From: Rhodobacter sp.
GTDB taxonomy: Bacteria; Pseudomonadota; Alphaproteobacteria; Rhodobacterales; Rhodobacteraceae
Reading direction: 5' to 3'
Length of the DNA stretch: 64,000 nucleotides
NCBI GenBank assembly: GCA_020637555.1
Contig: JACKKF010000008.1
Location: forward strand, 1 to 64,000
The notes under the pieces are model-generated. The model worked only from the letters and a program-made list of their open reading frames with translations, did no database searches and had not been told where the DNA came from. The translations under genes and the position numbers were made by a program. Of this stretch, positions 13,231 to 23,941 are shown in pieces (positions within the stretch are counted from its first letter, which is position 1; each line of letters begins with the position of its first letter).

Positions 13231-13305
13231 GGGGCCTTAGCTCAGCTGGGAGAGCGCCACGGTTTGTCAGGAGGTCATCAGTTCGATCCGAAATGGGCTC
13301 CACCA
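13231..13305 (+). tRNA. tRNA-Ala (TGC expected), anticodon arm damaged
   Basis: The acceptor and D arm (GGGGCCTTAGCTCAGCTGGGAGAGC) and the terminal GGCTCCACCA are those of the spacer tRNA-Ala. The anticodon arm, normally CCTGCTTTGCAAGCAGG, reads CCACGGTTTGTCAGG and cannot form its stem or present TGC. The total is one base short. Confidence 0.8.
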
Positions 13306-13306
13306 C

Positions 13307-13711
13307 GTCGCGATTCGCGAGCAGATGCGACGAGACGCATCAGCGCCCGGCAGGCGCTATCGTCCTCTGCACCCCGTGATGAACGGATCATCGAGCAAGC
13401 GTTGCGCTTGTTGGATCGTCCGTTCGGACGTTCTGAACCTCGGTTCGCGTTGACATCGTTTATAGAGAGAAACATCGGTTTCGTGTGGCGGCGCTGCGTG
13501 AAGTCGCCAGTCACCGCGCGTGACACGCACGAAACTGTCAAGTCAGAAATACACTAACCGCAGAGCACCTTCGGGTGCCGAACCTGCCTCACGGCCTTGC
13601 ATGGGACGAGGCAGAAGTGTACGCAACTTCGACCGAGAAGGGGACGGGGGTTACAAAAGGCCCCGTATCAGACCGATGTAAACCAACGCTTGATCCTGCT
13701 CTTTCTGGATC
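13307..13711 (+). other. tRNA-Ala to 23S spacer, no gene seen
   Basis: About 400 bases of spacer. Near its 3' end is a boxA-like TGCTCTTT (13697-13704), the antitermination signal usual before 23S. It is followed by CTGGATCAGATCAAG (13705-13719), the exact complement of CTTGATCTGATCCAG at 16541-16555. This pair forms the RNase III processing stem that loops out pre-23S rRNA. Confidence 0.75.
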
Positions 13712-16551
<2,840 letters not shown>

Positions 16552-16637
16552 CCAGTAACAGCAAGACTGCCTGGACGAAGCTTCACAAAACGAAAGACAG
16601 TTGCAATCAACGCAACCGATGGTTCTGTTCTTCTTCT

Positions 16638-16754
16638 GGTTTGGTGGTCATAGCGACGGCTAAACACCCGATCCCTTCCCGAACTCGGCCGTTAAGGGCC
16701 GTCACGCCGATGGTACTGCGTCTCAAGACGTGGGAGAGTAGGTCACCGCCAAAC
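16638..16754 (+). rRNA. rrf: 5S ribosomal RNA
   Basis: About 117 nt with the conserved CCCGATCCCTTCCCGAACTCGGCCGTTAAG and GATGGTACTGCGTCTCAAGACGTGGGAGAGTAGGTC segments. The ends GTTTGGTGG and CCGCCAAAC pair. A few bases differ from relatives. Confidence 0.93.
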
Positions 16755-16820
16755 TTGATGAAGAACAAAACTCTCTCTCCATAAAACGATACAACAAAAA
16801 CCCGAACAGACACAAAATGC

Positions 16821-16897
<77 letters not shown>

Positions 16898-16934
16898 AAC
16901 TTTCCTGCAAGATATCAAAGGCTTAGGTCAGAAC

Positions 16935-16957
16935 AGGGCGCGAACCACGTGCCCTTT
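16935..16957 (+). terminator. Terminator of the rRNA operon
   Basis: Stem AGGGCGCG / CGTGCCCT (one G-T pair) with a 5-base loop, followed by TTCC. It lies 38 bases after tRNA-fMet. The T run is short. Confidence 0.5.
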
Positions 16958-17111
16958 CCGTGTTGCAAGCCTGTCCCGAACACTCCCCAAAGATTCCAAA
17001 GGCGTAAGTGCCGTTCTAACCCCACCTTCCCGTTGAATTCGTAAGCTGCGATGCGGCCTCGTGTGGAGATTTGCACGGGAGGTGTCAGTGGGAGTCCATC
17101 GGGAGCGCAGT

Positions 17112-17486
17112 ATGGAGGCCGTTGGGTTTGTGGAGCTTCTGGCGGCTCCTGCGGCCAGGCGGCGATGGTCTGACGAGGCGAAGGGCCGGATGGTGGCTGA
17201 GACGCTGGTGTCGGGCGTCACGGTGAACGAGGTGGCGCGTCGGCATGGGCTGAAGGCCAACCACCTGTCGTCCTGGCGAACGCTGGCCCGGAAGGGCAAA
17301 CTTGTTGTGCCCGCGGTTGTGGGGGCGGAGTTTGCAGCACCCGTGGCGTCGCCGCCAGCGGTCGTGACAGCGGAAACGAGGCCACCGATTGATCTGATCA
17401 TCGGGCCGGTGACGGTGCGGCTGGGTGGGGCCACGCCTGCGGCACGGGTCGCGGAACTGGTCATGGCGCTGCAGGCCCGCCCGTGA
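17112..17486 (+). CDS. tnpA: IS66 accessory protein TnpA
   Basis: 124 aa from the ATG at 17112, which follows GGGAG. A longer frame from 17061 lacks a good ribosome-binding site. The protein has a helix-turn-helix (RRRWSDEAKGRMVAETL then VNEVARRHGLKANHLSSWR) as in IS66 TnpA. Its stop overlaps the GTG of tnpB (GTGA), so translation is coupled. It is required for IS66 transposition in the few elements that have been studied; its biochemical role is unclear. Confidence 0.85.
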   Translation: MEAVGFVELLAAPAARRRWSDEAKGRMVAETLVSGVTVNEVARRHGLKANHLSSWRTLARKGKLVVPAVVGAEFAAPVASPPAVVTAETRPPIDLIIGPVTVRLGGATPAARVAELVMALQARP

Positions 17487-17836
17487 TCTTTCCGTCGAAC
17501 CGGGTGCGGATCATGGTTGCCACGAAGCCCATCGACTTCCGCAAGGGACATGACAGTCTGGCGGCGATGGTGAAGAATGAGTTGCGCAAGGACCCGTTCA
17601 CCGGAACGGTCTTTGTGTTCCGGGCCAGGAAGGCGGATCGCCTGAAGCTGCTCTACTGGGACGGCACCGGTCTGGTGATGGCCTACAAGCGGCTGGAAGA
17701 GCACAGCTTCACCTGGCCCGCCGTGAAGGATGGGCTGATGTTAATGAACCACGCGCAGTTCGAGGCGCTGTTTGCGGGGCTCGACTGGCGGCGGGTTCGG
17801 GCCATCGAGGCGAAGGCCCCCGAAGCGGTGGAATGA
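17483..17836 (+). CDS. tnpB: IS66 Orf2 family protein TnpB
   Basis: 117 aa starting at GTG. It has the family motifs ATKPIDFRKGHDSLA near the N-terminus, then VFVFRARKADRLKLLYWDGTG and KRLEEHSFTWP. This is the small IS66 Orf2 protein, unrelated to the RNA-guided TnpB of IS200/IS605. It overlaps tnpA by four bases. Confidence 0.9.
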   Translation: MIFPSNRVRIMVATKPIDFRKGHDSLAAMVKNELRKDPFTGTVFVFRARKADRLKLLYWDGTGLVMAYKRLEEHSFTWPAVKDGLMLMNHAQFEALFAGLDWRRVRAIEAKAPEAVE

Positions 17837-17915
17837 CCGGTTCTGTCCTGCGGCAGGATGACTCGGTTGGTGCTTTGGGCGGGCATCGAAAAGGTCGCTA
17901 TGGTAGACCTGCGCT

Positions 17916-19454
17916 ATGCCGAAGACCGCTGATCTGCTTGAAGAAATTGCTGCACTGAAGGCGCTGTTGATCGCTGCGGACGCGCGCGACAAGCGCAAGG
18001 ACGAGCGGATCGAACGGCTGGAAAAGCTGGTCGCTGCCTTCAAGCAGGCGGCCTTCGGGCGACGTTCGGAGAAGAGCGATCCGGACCAGTTCGAGCTGGC
18101 GCTGGAAGACCTCGAAACGGCGATGGCGGTGATCCATGCCGAAGAGGATGCCGAGGATCGGGCCGCCAAGCGCCCCGCCAAACCGCGTGCCGCCAATCGT
18201 GGATCGCTGCCCAAACACCTGACGCGCATCGAAGAGGTCATCGAGCCGGACAGCCTGACCTGCGCCTGCGGTGGTTGCCTGCATTGCATCGGTGAGGATG
18301 TCTCGGAACGGCTCGACATCGTGCCGGCCCAGTTCCGTGTCATCGTCACCCGCCGCCCCAAATATGCCTGCCGCTCTTGCACCGACGGCGTCACGCAAGC
18401 CCCCGCACCGGCGCGGCTGATCCCGAGCGGCATGCCCACCGAAGCCACAGTCGCCCATGTGCTAGTCAGCAAATACGCGGATCACTTGCCGCTTTACCGG
18501 CAGGCCCAGATCTACAGCCGCCAGGGCGTCGATCTCGACCGCTCCACCCTTGCCGATTGGGTGGGTCGCGCCGCCTTTGAACTCCGCCCCGTCTACGACG
18601 CACTGATGGCGGACCTGAAGCGCTCCACCAAGCTCTTCATGGACGAGACCCGCGCGCCGGTCCTCGATCCGGGGGCCAGAAAGACCAGGACCGGATACTT
18701 CTGGGCCTTGGCCCGTGATGACCGACCTTGGGGTGGCACCTCTCCACCGGGCGTAGCCTTCACCTATGCCCCCGGTCGGGGAGGGCAGCATGCCGAGCGG
18801 ATCTTGCAGGGCTTTGGTGGCATCCTGCAGGTGGATGGATATGCCGGATACAACCGCCTGATCGCTGCGGACCGGATCGGTCCGGGTATCCAACTCGCCT
18901 ATTGCTGGGCACACGCGCGCCGCAAGCTGATCGAGATCACCCGCACCGGACCCGCGCCGATTGCCGAGGAGGGCGTGGCCCTCATCCGCGATCTCTACGC
19001 CGTAGAGGCCGAGATCCGCGGCAGCGACCCCGCCACCCGACTGTCCGTCCGGCAAGACCGCTCCACCCCGATCCTCGCCCGCCTCGACGATTGGCTGGCC
19101 CACCACCGTGCCCGCGCCTCCGCAAAATCGCCCTTGGGCGAGGCGCTCGCCTACATCGCCAAATACCGCGACGGCCTCGGTCGCTTCCTGACTGATGGGC
19201 GCGTCGAGATCGACAACAACACCGTCGAACGCACGATCCGACCCATCGCCCTGAACCGCAAGAACGCCCTCTTCGCGGGCCACGACGCCGGAGCCGAAAA
19301 CTGGGCCACCATCGCCTCGCTCGTCGAGACCTGCAAAATGAACGGTGTCGATCCCCACACCTGGCTGTCAGCCACGCTCACCGCCATCGTCCAGGGCCAC
19401 AAGCAGAGCCAGATCCACGAGCTGCTTCCGTGGAATTACGCCGTCACCGTGTGA
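17916..19454 (+). CDS. tnpC: IS66-family transposase TnpC
   Basis: 512 aa, full length. An N-terminal coiled coil (residues 5-45) leads into FGRRSEKSDP, then a zinc-binding region with CACGGC and KYACRSC, then the DDE-type core. LFMDETRAPV contributes an acidic residue and the C-terminal VEIDNNTVERTIRPIALNRKN carries the IS66 signature. There is no frameshift, so the element may still be active. It starts 79 bases after tnpB. Confidence 0.93.
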   Translation: MPKTADLLEEIAALKALLIAADARDKRKDERIERLEKLVAAFKQAAFGRRSEKSDPDQFELALEDLETAMAVIHAEEDAEDRAAKRPAKPRAANRGSLPKHLTRIEEVIEPDSLTCACGGCLHCIGEDVSERLDIVPAQFRVIVTRRPKYACRSCTDGVTQAPAPARLIPSGMPTEATVAHVLVSKYADHLPLYRQAQIYSRQGVDLDRSTLADWVGRAAFELRPVYDALMADLKRSTKLFMDETRAPVLDPGARKTRTGYFWALARDDRPWGGTSPPGVAFTYAPGRGGQHAERILQGFGGILQVDGYAGYNRLIAADRIGPGIQLAYCWAHARRKLIEITRTGPAPIAEEGVALIRDLYAVEAEIRGSDPATRLSVRQDRSTPILARLDDWLAHHRARASAKSPLGEALAYIAKYRDGLGRFLTDGRVEIDNNTVERTIRPIALNRKNALFAGHDAGAENWATIASLVETCKMNGVDPHTWLSATLTAIVQGHKQSQIHELLPWNYAVTV

Positions 19455-19631
19455 TCGGGACACCGCTTACGACATAATCTGATTGCGGAGACCTACACGA
19501 AAGCGCAGGACGGTCGGAAGGAGGGTTCCGTAGCGGCCGATCCCGAAGGCAGGCGGCAGCGTTCGAAGCGAGCCAGAACCCTGTCAGAAGTCTCTGATGA
19601 CAAACAGACTTCACGCCCATAGCCTGGCGCA

Positions 19632-19810
19632 ATGTCGAACGGGGCGTGGACAGATGAAGAGAACGACCTGATCGTCGCGGATTACTTCGCGATGCTGGCC
19701 GACGACATCTCCGCGCGCCGCTACAGCAAGGCCGAACACCGTCGCGCGTTGCTGCCGCTGCTGAACGACCGGTCCGAGGGGTCTGTCGAGTTCAAGCACC
19801 AGAACATCAG
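19632..19810 (+). pseudogene. N-terminal fragment resembling DUF3883-type proteins, cut by IS3
   Basis: The first 60 codons read WTDEENDLIVADYFAMLADDIS, then KAEHRRALLPLL and VEFKHQNIS. This start is typical, from memory, of large DUF3883-containing proteins often found near restriction or defence genes. The frame runs straight into the left inverted repeat of the IS3 element at 19811 and is lost. No downstream half is found beyond the element. The 160 bases before it (19471-19631) hold only its presumed promoter region, with no recognisable feature. Confidence 0.5.
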
Positions 19811-21039
19811 TGGACTTGCCCGGAAAAAGTGGAGAGCACCAACTGAGGAACCAGGAGGTGTTCTATGGGAAACGGGAACAGACCGACGCCGGAGTTTCGG
19901 CGTGAAGCGGTGCGGCTGGCACTGACCAGCGGCCGGACGCGGCGGGAGATCGCGGAGGATCTGGGCATTGGCCTGTCGACGCTGACGCGGTGGCTGAGCC
20001 AAGAACGCGATGCCAGTGAGCCGAGTGAGGCGCCTGTCGATCTTCATGCCGAGCTGAAGCGGTTGCGGCGGGAGAATGCGGTGCTGAAGCAGGAGCGCGA
20101 CATTCTAAAAAGCCGCGGCCTTCTTCGCGAAAGAGGGAAGTCGATGACCTTCGGCTTCATCGAGGCGGAGAAGGCCAGCTTCCCGATCAGCCGGATGTGC
20201 CGTGCCCTGGGGGTCAGCCAGAGCGGCTTCTTCGCCTGGCAGGAACGGCCGGCTTGCCTGCGCCAGCAGCAGGACATGGTCTATCTGGCGCATATCCGCA
20301 CGACCTTCGCGCTGTCGAACGGCACCTATGGCAGCCCGCGCATGCACCGCGACCTCGTCGACGAGGGCCATGAGATCGGGCGGCATCGCACAGCGCGGCT
20401 GATGCGCGAGAACCGGTTGATCGCGCGTCAGAAGCGGCGCTTCAAGCGCACGACGGACAGCGAGCACGCCTGGCCCGTCGCCCCGAACCTCATGGCGCAA
20501 GACTTCACGGCGGACGGCCCGGACCGGAAGTGGGGGGCCGACATCTCCTACATCTGGACGGCGGAGGGCTGGCTCTACCTCGCCGTCGTTCTGGACCTCT
20601 TCTCGCGTCGCGTCGTCGGCTGGGCCACGAGTGATCGTTTGAAGCGCGACCTCGCCGTCGAAGCCCTGCGCCGTGCTCTTGTGGCTCGCAACCCCGCGCC
20701 GGGTCTGGTCCATCATTCCGACCGCGGATCGCAATACTGCTCGGTCGACTATCAGGCCCTGCTCCGAAAACGCGGCATCCTGATCTCAATGAGCGGGCGC
20801 GGGAACTGCTACGACAACTCGATGGTGGAAACGTTCTTCAAGACCATCAAGTCCGAGCTGATCTGGCCGGTCGCATGGCAATCCCGCCAGCAGGCCGAAA
20901 TCGCAGTCGCCAGATACATCGACGGGTTCTATAACCCTGTCAGGCGACATTCATCGCCCGGCTTCCAAAGCCCCATCGCCTTCGAGCGAAAGGCCAAGGA
21001 AGTGAGCTAAACGCTCTCCACAAAAGCCGGGCAAGTCCA
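19811..21039 (+). mobile_element. IS3-family insertion sequence, 1229 bp
   Basis: The terminal inverted repeats begin TGGACTTGCCCGG and end GTGGAGAG on both sides (19811-19836 and 21014-21039), with mismatches only in the centre. The single transposase gene lies inside. The outside bases are CAG on the left and TCC on the right, so there is no 3-bp target duplication. The left flank belongs to a DUF3883-like gene and the right flank to a phage capsid gene. This fits a deletion or recombination involving the element. Confidence 0.9.
19865..21010 (+). CDS. IS3-family transposase, OrfA and OrfB read as one frame
   Basis: 381 aa, started by ATG after a strong AGGAGGT. Residues 1-80 are the OrfA helix-turn-helix and leucine-zipper part (EFRREAVRLAL, LKRLRRENAVLKQERDILK). 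The remainder is OrfB, with the rve-type integrase core: DISYIW, then HSDRGSQYCS, then SGRGNCYDNSMVETFF supplying the DDE residues. In most relatives the two parts are joined by -1 ribosomal frameshifting at an A-rich site. Here the bases CTAAAAAGCC (about 20105-20114) keep both in one frame, which removes that control unless a base was lost in sequencing. Confidence 0.92.
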   Translation: MGNGNRPTPEFRREAVRLALTSGRTRREIAEDLGIGLSTLTRWLSQERDASEPSEAPVDLHAELKRLRRENAVLKQERDILKSRGLLRERGKSMTFGFIEAEKASFPISRMCRALGVSQSGFFAWQERPACLRQQQDMVYLAHIRTTFALSNGTYGSPRMHRDLVDEGHEIGRHRTARLMRENRLIARQKRRFKRTTDSEHAWPVAPNLMAQDFTADGPDRKWGADISYIWTAEGWLYLAVVLDLFSRRVVGWATSDRLKRDLAVEALRRALVARNPAPGLVHHSDRGSQYCSVDYQALLRKRGILISMSGRGNCYDNSMVETFFKTIKSELIWPVAWQSRQQAEIAVARYIDGFYNPVRRHSSPGFQSPIAFERKAKEVS

Positions 21040-21042
21040 TCC

Positions 21043-21290
21043 ATCTTCGGAGTCGCTGCTGGCACCGCCGCCCTCGGCGAGAGCGTCGAGGCCGCGCTCA
21101 TCGGCGTCTTCGACGTCACCAAGATCGGCTCGCAGGCCTGGACCGCCGGTGCGAGGATCTATTGGGACGACACCAACAAGCGCACCACCAATGTGGCCAC
21201 CTCGAACACGCTGATCGCGTGGCCACCGAGGCGGTCGCGGGCGGGGCCGGTGACACCATCGGCCGGGTGCGGTTGAACGGCGCGTTCTAA
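21043..21290 (+). pseudogene. DUF2190-like phage capsid-stabilising protein fragment
   Basis: The frame reads IFGVAAGTAALGESVEAA, GVFDVTKIGSQAWTAG, RIYWDDTNKRTTNVATSNTLI and then, one frame over, GVATEAVAGGAGDTIGRVRLNGAF and a stop. This is the C-terminal two thirds of a DUF2190 (capsid decoration) protein. The 5' part is removed by IS3. A single G appears missing near 21217 (CTGATCGCGTGG where CTGATCGGCGTGG would restore the frame). Confidence 0.7.
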
Positions 21291-21296
21291 TCGGCC

Positions 21297-22139
21297 CTAG
21301 ACGGCAATGGAATACCGGGCCCGGAGGTTGGCGAGATGTGTCGTCAGCCAGTCTGGCCCGGTCTGTGCCCAGCTTTCCCAAAGCTCCGGATAGCTCATGG
21401 CGATGAAACGCGGGCCTGCTCCAGCAACCCGTTCGGCGAAGGCAGCGATTTCGGCGCGATGCGCCGAAAATTCGGGGCATGCATCGGGGTTCAGCGGCTC
21501 CCAGAAAAGATAGAGGAGCGTGGTGGGGCGGTCGCGGAACGTGTGCGCCAGACCGAAGGCATGCTTGATCAGCTGGGCGGCATCCAGCCAGACATAGCTG
21601 TCCGGCGCTTCCATCAGCCTGATCATCTCGCGGAAATAGCCATGATCGCGCCTGCCGTCGCGGATTTGCTCGGCATAGGCAGGCGAGAAGGCGGCTCGGT
21701 GTTTGACAAGGTACTCGGTCAGCTTGGACTCGATCCCTACCACTCCAGTCGAGCCCGAAACCAGAACGTCGAGGTTCGGGGGTCGTCCGCCGCGCAGACC
21801 AGTCGGGCATTTCCGCTCGAACTGGAGTTGATCGAAGGCCGCACAGCCTGGCATGACCAAGTCGCCAATGCGACGACGGAACGGCGCAAAGCAGTTCACG
21901 GCAAGTGCGGACGAGGAATGCGCCGCCCGGAACTTGGTCTGAAGTTCGTTGCCGTCGCCCGCGCTGAGATCGGCCTCGAAGTCCTCGGGCAGGACCATCG
22001 GAAGCAGGTTTCCCCGGAAATCTGCGGCATAGCCGTTGTCGTCGATCAACCCGTCAGGGCGCTGACGGATCAGTGCGTTTCTGAGAGCGATAAGCGCACG
22101 GGTGCGAACGGGGCTCTGGGAAATGGAAACAAGTGTCAT
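21297..22139 (-). CDS. Putative PD-(D/E)XK restriction-like nuclease (PGN_0703-like)
   Basis: 280 aa. The central segment PPNLDVLVSG followed after 6 residues by GIESKLTEYL gives the D...ExK arrangement of PD-(D/E)XK nucleases, and the overall look recalls the PGN_0703 family of putative restriction endonucleases. It is intact, lies antisense to the prophage genes, starts only 14 bases from the head-tail gene start and ends 6 bases from the DUF2190 stop. It therefore looks like cargo inserted exactly between two structural genes. No methyltransferase is nearby. The function is inferred from the motif alone. Confidence 0.55.
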   Translation of the reverse strand: MTLVSISQSPVRTRALIALRNALIRQRPDGLIDDNGYAADFRGNLLPMVLPEDFEADLSAGDGNELQTKFRAAHSSSALAVNCFAPFRRRIGDLVMPGCAAFDQLQFERKCPTGLRGGRPPNLDVLVSGSTGVVGIESKLTEYLVKHRAAFSPAYAEQIRDGRRDHGYFREMIRLMEAPDSYVWLDAAQLIKHAFGLAHTFRDRPTTLLYLFWEPLNPDACPEFSAHRAEIAAFAERVAGAGPRFIAMSYPELWESWAQTGPDWLTTHLANLRARYSIAV

Positions 22140-22153
22140 GGGGACAGCATAGC

Positions 22154-22465
22154 CGTGAATGTCTTTGCATCCACTGTCGATTTGCTCTTCGCCGATCCGA
22201 ACATTGGGCGGGATGCGATCTATATCGCCGACGGCGGCGCGCCCGCCCTCGTGCGCGTCGTCGCCCGACGTGCGGATGCCGTCACGGATTTCGGCGATGC
22301 AAGGATCTGGTCAGAGACACGCGCATCGACCTGCGTGTGGTCGAGGTTGCGAACCCGCGCCCCGGCGATCGCATCGAGATCGAGGGTGACGCCTTCCTCA
22401 TTCAGGGCGAGCCGGTCCGCAACCGCGAGCGGCTTGTCTGGACCGTCGATCTGAGGCCCGCGTGA
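22154..22465 (+). pseudogene. Phage head-tail joining protein, frameshifted
   Basis: Starting at GTG, the frame reads VNVFASTVDLLFADPNIG and GAPALVRVVARRADAVTDFG. It then continues in another frame as TRIDLRVVEVANPRPGDRI, EIEGDAFLIQGEPVRNRERL and VWTVDLRPA with its own stop. One missing base near 22318 (GAGACACG, where three more codon-forming bases are expected as ACN-ACG) explains the break. The family is the small head-tail adaptor of lambdoid phages. Confidence 0.65.
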
Positions 22466-22553
22466 AACTGAAACTCGACATCGATCCGGACATCGTTGCA
22501 ATGATGCAGGCCGAGGTGGCTGCGGGAGAACGTGCCGTGACCGCCGCCCTGCA
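22462..22553 (+). pseudogene. DUF6441-like phage protein, N-terminal fragment
   Basis: The first 30 codons read KLKLDIDPDIVAMM and QAEVAAGERAVTAAL, matching the usual start of DUF6441 phage proteins. Its start overlaps the head-tail stop. The similarity ends near 22553. The following 140 bases (to 22696) hold no recognisable gene; AAGGGGCAGGTCA at about 22607-22619 resembles the outer end of an IS3-type element but has no partner. Confidence 0.45.
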
Positions 22554-22696
22554 GACCCTGAAGATCGGTTCCATCGGCATCGTGGTCAGCAGCGCCCGTT
22601 CAGAGGAAAGGGGCAGGTCACCCGTCAGTCGATTTGTGCGACAGAGCGCGTGGTATCTGCGAGAGACCGGCCGAAGCCGATCCTTCTGCGTGGCGG

Positions 22697-23941
22697 TCAC
22701 GCGGGGCGCAGGCGGTTGGCGGCGCGCCAGCTTGCGGCGGCCATCAGGCTTGCAGTGGCGAGGCACAGGGGAAGGCCGCCCATCTGGTAGCTGACCCCGG
22801 ACAGAAGCGTCCCGACCAGCCGGCCAGCGGCGTTTGCCATGTAGTAGAAGCCGACGTCGCGGGTGATCCGATCGGCCGATCCGAACGCCAGGATCAGATA
22901 GGAGTGGAGCGAGGACGTGACGGCAAAGACGAAACCGAACAGCAAGAGCCCTGCCACCAGCGCAAGCGTCAGCCAGGGCGCGGGGCCATCGCCCAGCAGG
23001 CTCAGCCCCGCCAGACCCAGCGGGATCGGCACCAGCAGCGCGGACCCCAGGATCGCCGCCCGCACGCGCGCCGCCACGGTATCGCCTGTGCGGGCCAGAA
23101 GGCGGGGCGCCAGGGCCTGCACCGCCCCATAGGCGATGATCCACAGCGCCATGAACGCCCCCACCAGGAAGAAGACGCTGCGCTGGCTCTCGCCGGTGCC
23201 ATGGGACAAGGCGGCCTCGAAATAGACGGGGATGCCGACCACGAACCACACGTCGCGCGCGCCGAACAGGAACAGTCTTGCCAGGCTCAACCGGTTGACT
23301 CGCGGATCCTGCGACCGCCAGCCCGACCAGCGTTCGGCGCCCTTCATCCGCCCCGGAAGGCCCTTGGGCAGGAACAGCAGAACCGCGGCAAGAATCAGCG
23401 CCAGAACGCCGGCCATCGTCCAGACCGCCGGCGCAAAGCCCAGCAGGCCGAGCAACGCCGCCCCCAGGAAGAACCCCAAGCCCTTGACCGCGTTCTTCGA
23501 ACCGGTGAGTGCCGCAACCCAGCGAAACAGGGCCCCGTCCCCGGGGGCCAGCAGTTTGACCGCGGATTTCGACGACATCTTGGCCAGGTCCTTGGCCACG
23601 CCCGACACCCCCTGCACCGCCATCACATAGAGAACCGAGGCCGACATCCCCCAGCCGGGATCGAGTTCGGCCAGAGCCACCAGCGCGCCGATCTGCAGCG
23701 CCAGACCACCGTAAAGGGTTGCGGCCAGGCCAAAGCGCGCGGCCAGCCAGCCCGCGCCCAGATTGGTGGCGATGCCGGCGACCTCGTAGAGCAGGAACAA
23801 CCAGGCCAGTTGCACCGGGGAAAAGCCCAGACCGTTGAAATGCAGCAGCACCAGCATCCTGAGCGCGCCATCCGACAGCATGAAGGCCCAATAGGATGCG
23901 GTGACGGCGGCATAGGCCCGCAGGGGTGATGCCTGGCTCAC
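22697..23941 (-). CDS. arsJ: Organoarsenical efflux MFS transporter ArsJ
   Basis: 414 aa with 12 predicted membrane helices. It starts at GTG 23941, overlapping the stop of the upstream GAPDH gene by four bases (GTGA). Motifs such as VTASYWAFMLSDGALRML, DVGFYYMANAAGRLVGTLLSG and KDLAKMSSKSAVKLL match ArsJ. ArsJ exports 1-arseno-3-phosphoglycerate made by the adjacent GAPDH from arsenate, and the product then breaks down outside the cell. The tight coupling with GAPDH strongly supports the call over a generic MFS protein. Confidence 0.92.
   Translation of the reverse strand: MSQASPLRAYAAVTASYWAFMLSDGALRMLVLLHFNGLGFSPVQLAWLFLLYEVAGIATNLGAGWLAARFGLAATLYGGLALQIGALVALAELDPGWGMSASVLYVMAVQGVSGVAKDLAKMSSKSAVKLLAPGDGALFRWVAALTGSKNAVKGLGFFLGAALLGLLGFAPAVWTMAGVLALILAAVLLFLPKGLPGRMKGAERWSGWRSQDPRVNRLSLARLFLFGARDVWFVVGIPVYFEAALSHGTGESQRSVFFLVGAFMALWIIAYGAVQALAPRLLARTGDTVAARVRAAILGSALLVPIPLGLAGLSLLGDGPAPWLTLALVAGLLLFGFVFAVTSSLHSYLILAFGSADRITRDVGFYYMANAAGRLVGTLLSGVSYQMGGLPLCLATASLMAAASWRAANRLRPA

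Larger units (their letters stand above)
17041..19470 (+). mobile_element. IS66-family insertion sequence, about 2.43 kb
   Basis: It contains the three genes tnpA, tnpB and tnpC in the usual order. The left end GTAAGCTGCGAT starts at 17041. The right end, read inward, is GTAAGCGGTGTC and ends at 19470. GTAAGC is the standard IS66 terminus. The 8 bases outside the left end (TTGAATTC) and right end (GACATAAT) differ, so there is no target duplication. Either the element has recombined or the neighbouring DNA has been lost since insertion. Confidence 0.88.
21040..22553 (+). mobile_element. Prophage remnant (head decoration, head-tail and DUF6441-like fragments)
   Basis: Three plus-strand structural fragments of a tailed phage lie in the order expected in Rhodobacterales prophages: a DUF2190-like protein, a head-tail joining protein and the start of a DUF6441-like protein. 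The left side is cut by IS3 and the right side ends abruptly near 22553. A minus-strand nuclease-like gene sits between the first two. No integrase, att repeat, terminase or tail genes remain. Confidence 0.7.

Noticed and set aside
17483..17836. RNA-guided TnpB nuclease
   Set aside because: The gene name is shared, but this is the 117-aa IS66 Orf2 protein without RuvC motifs.
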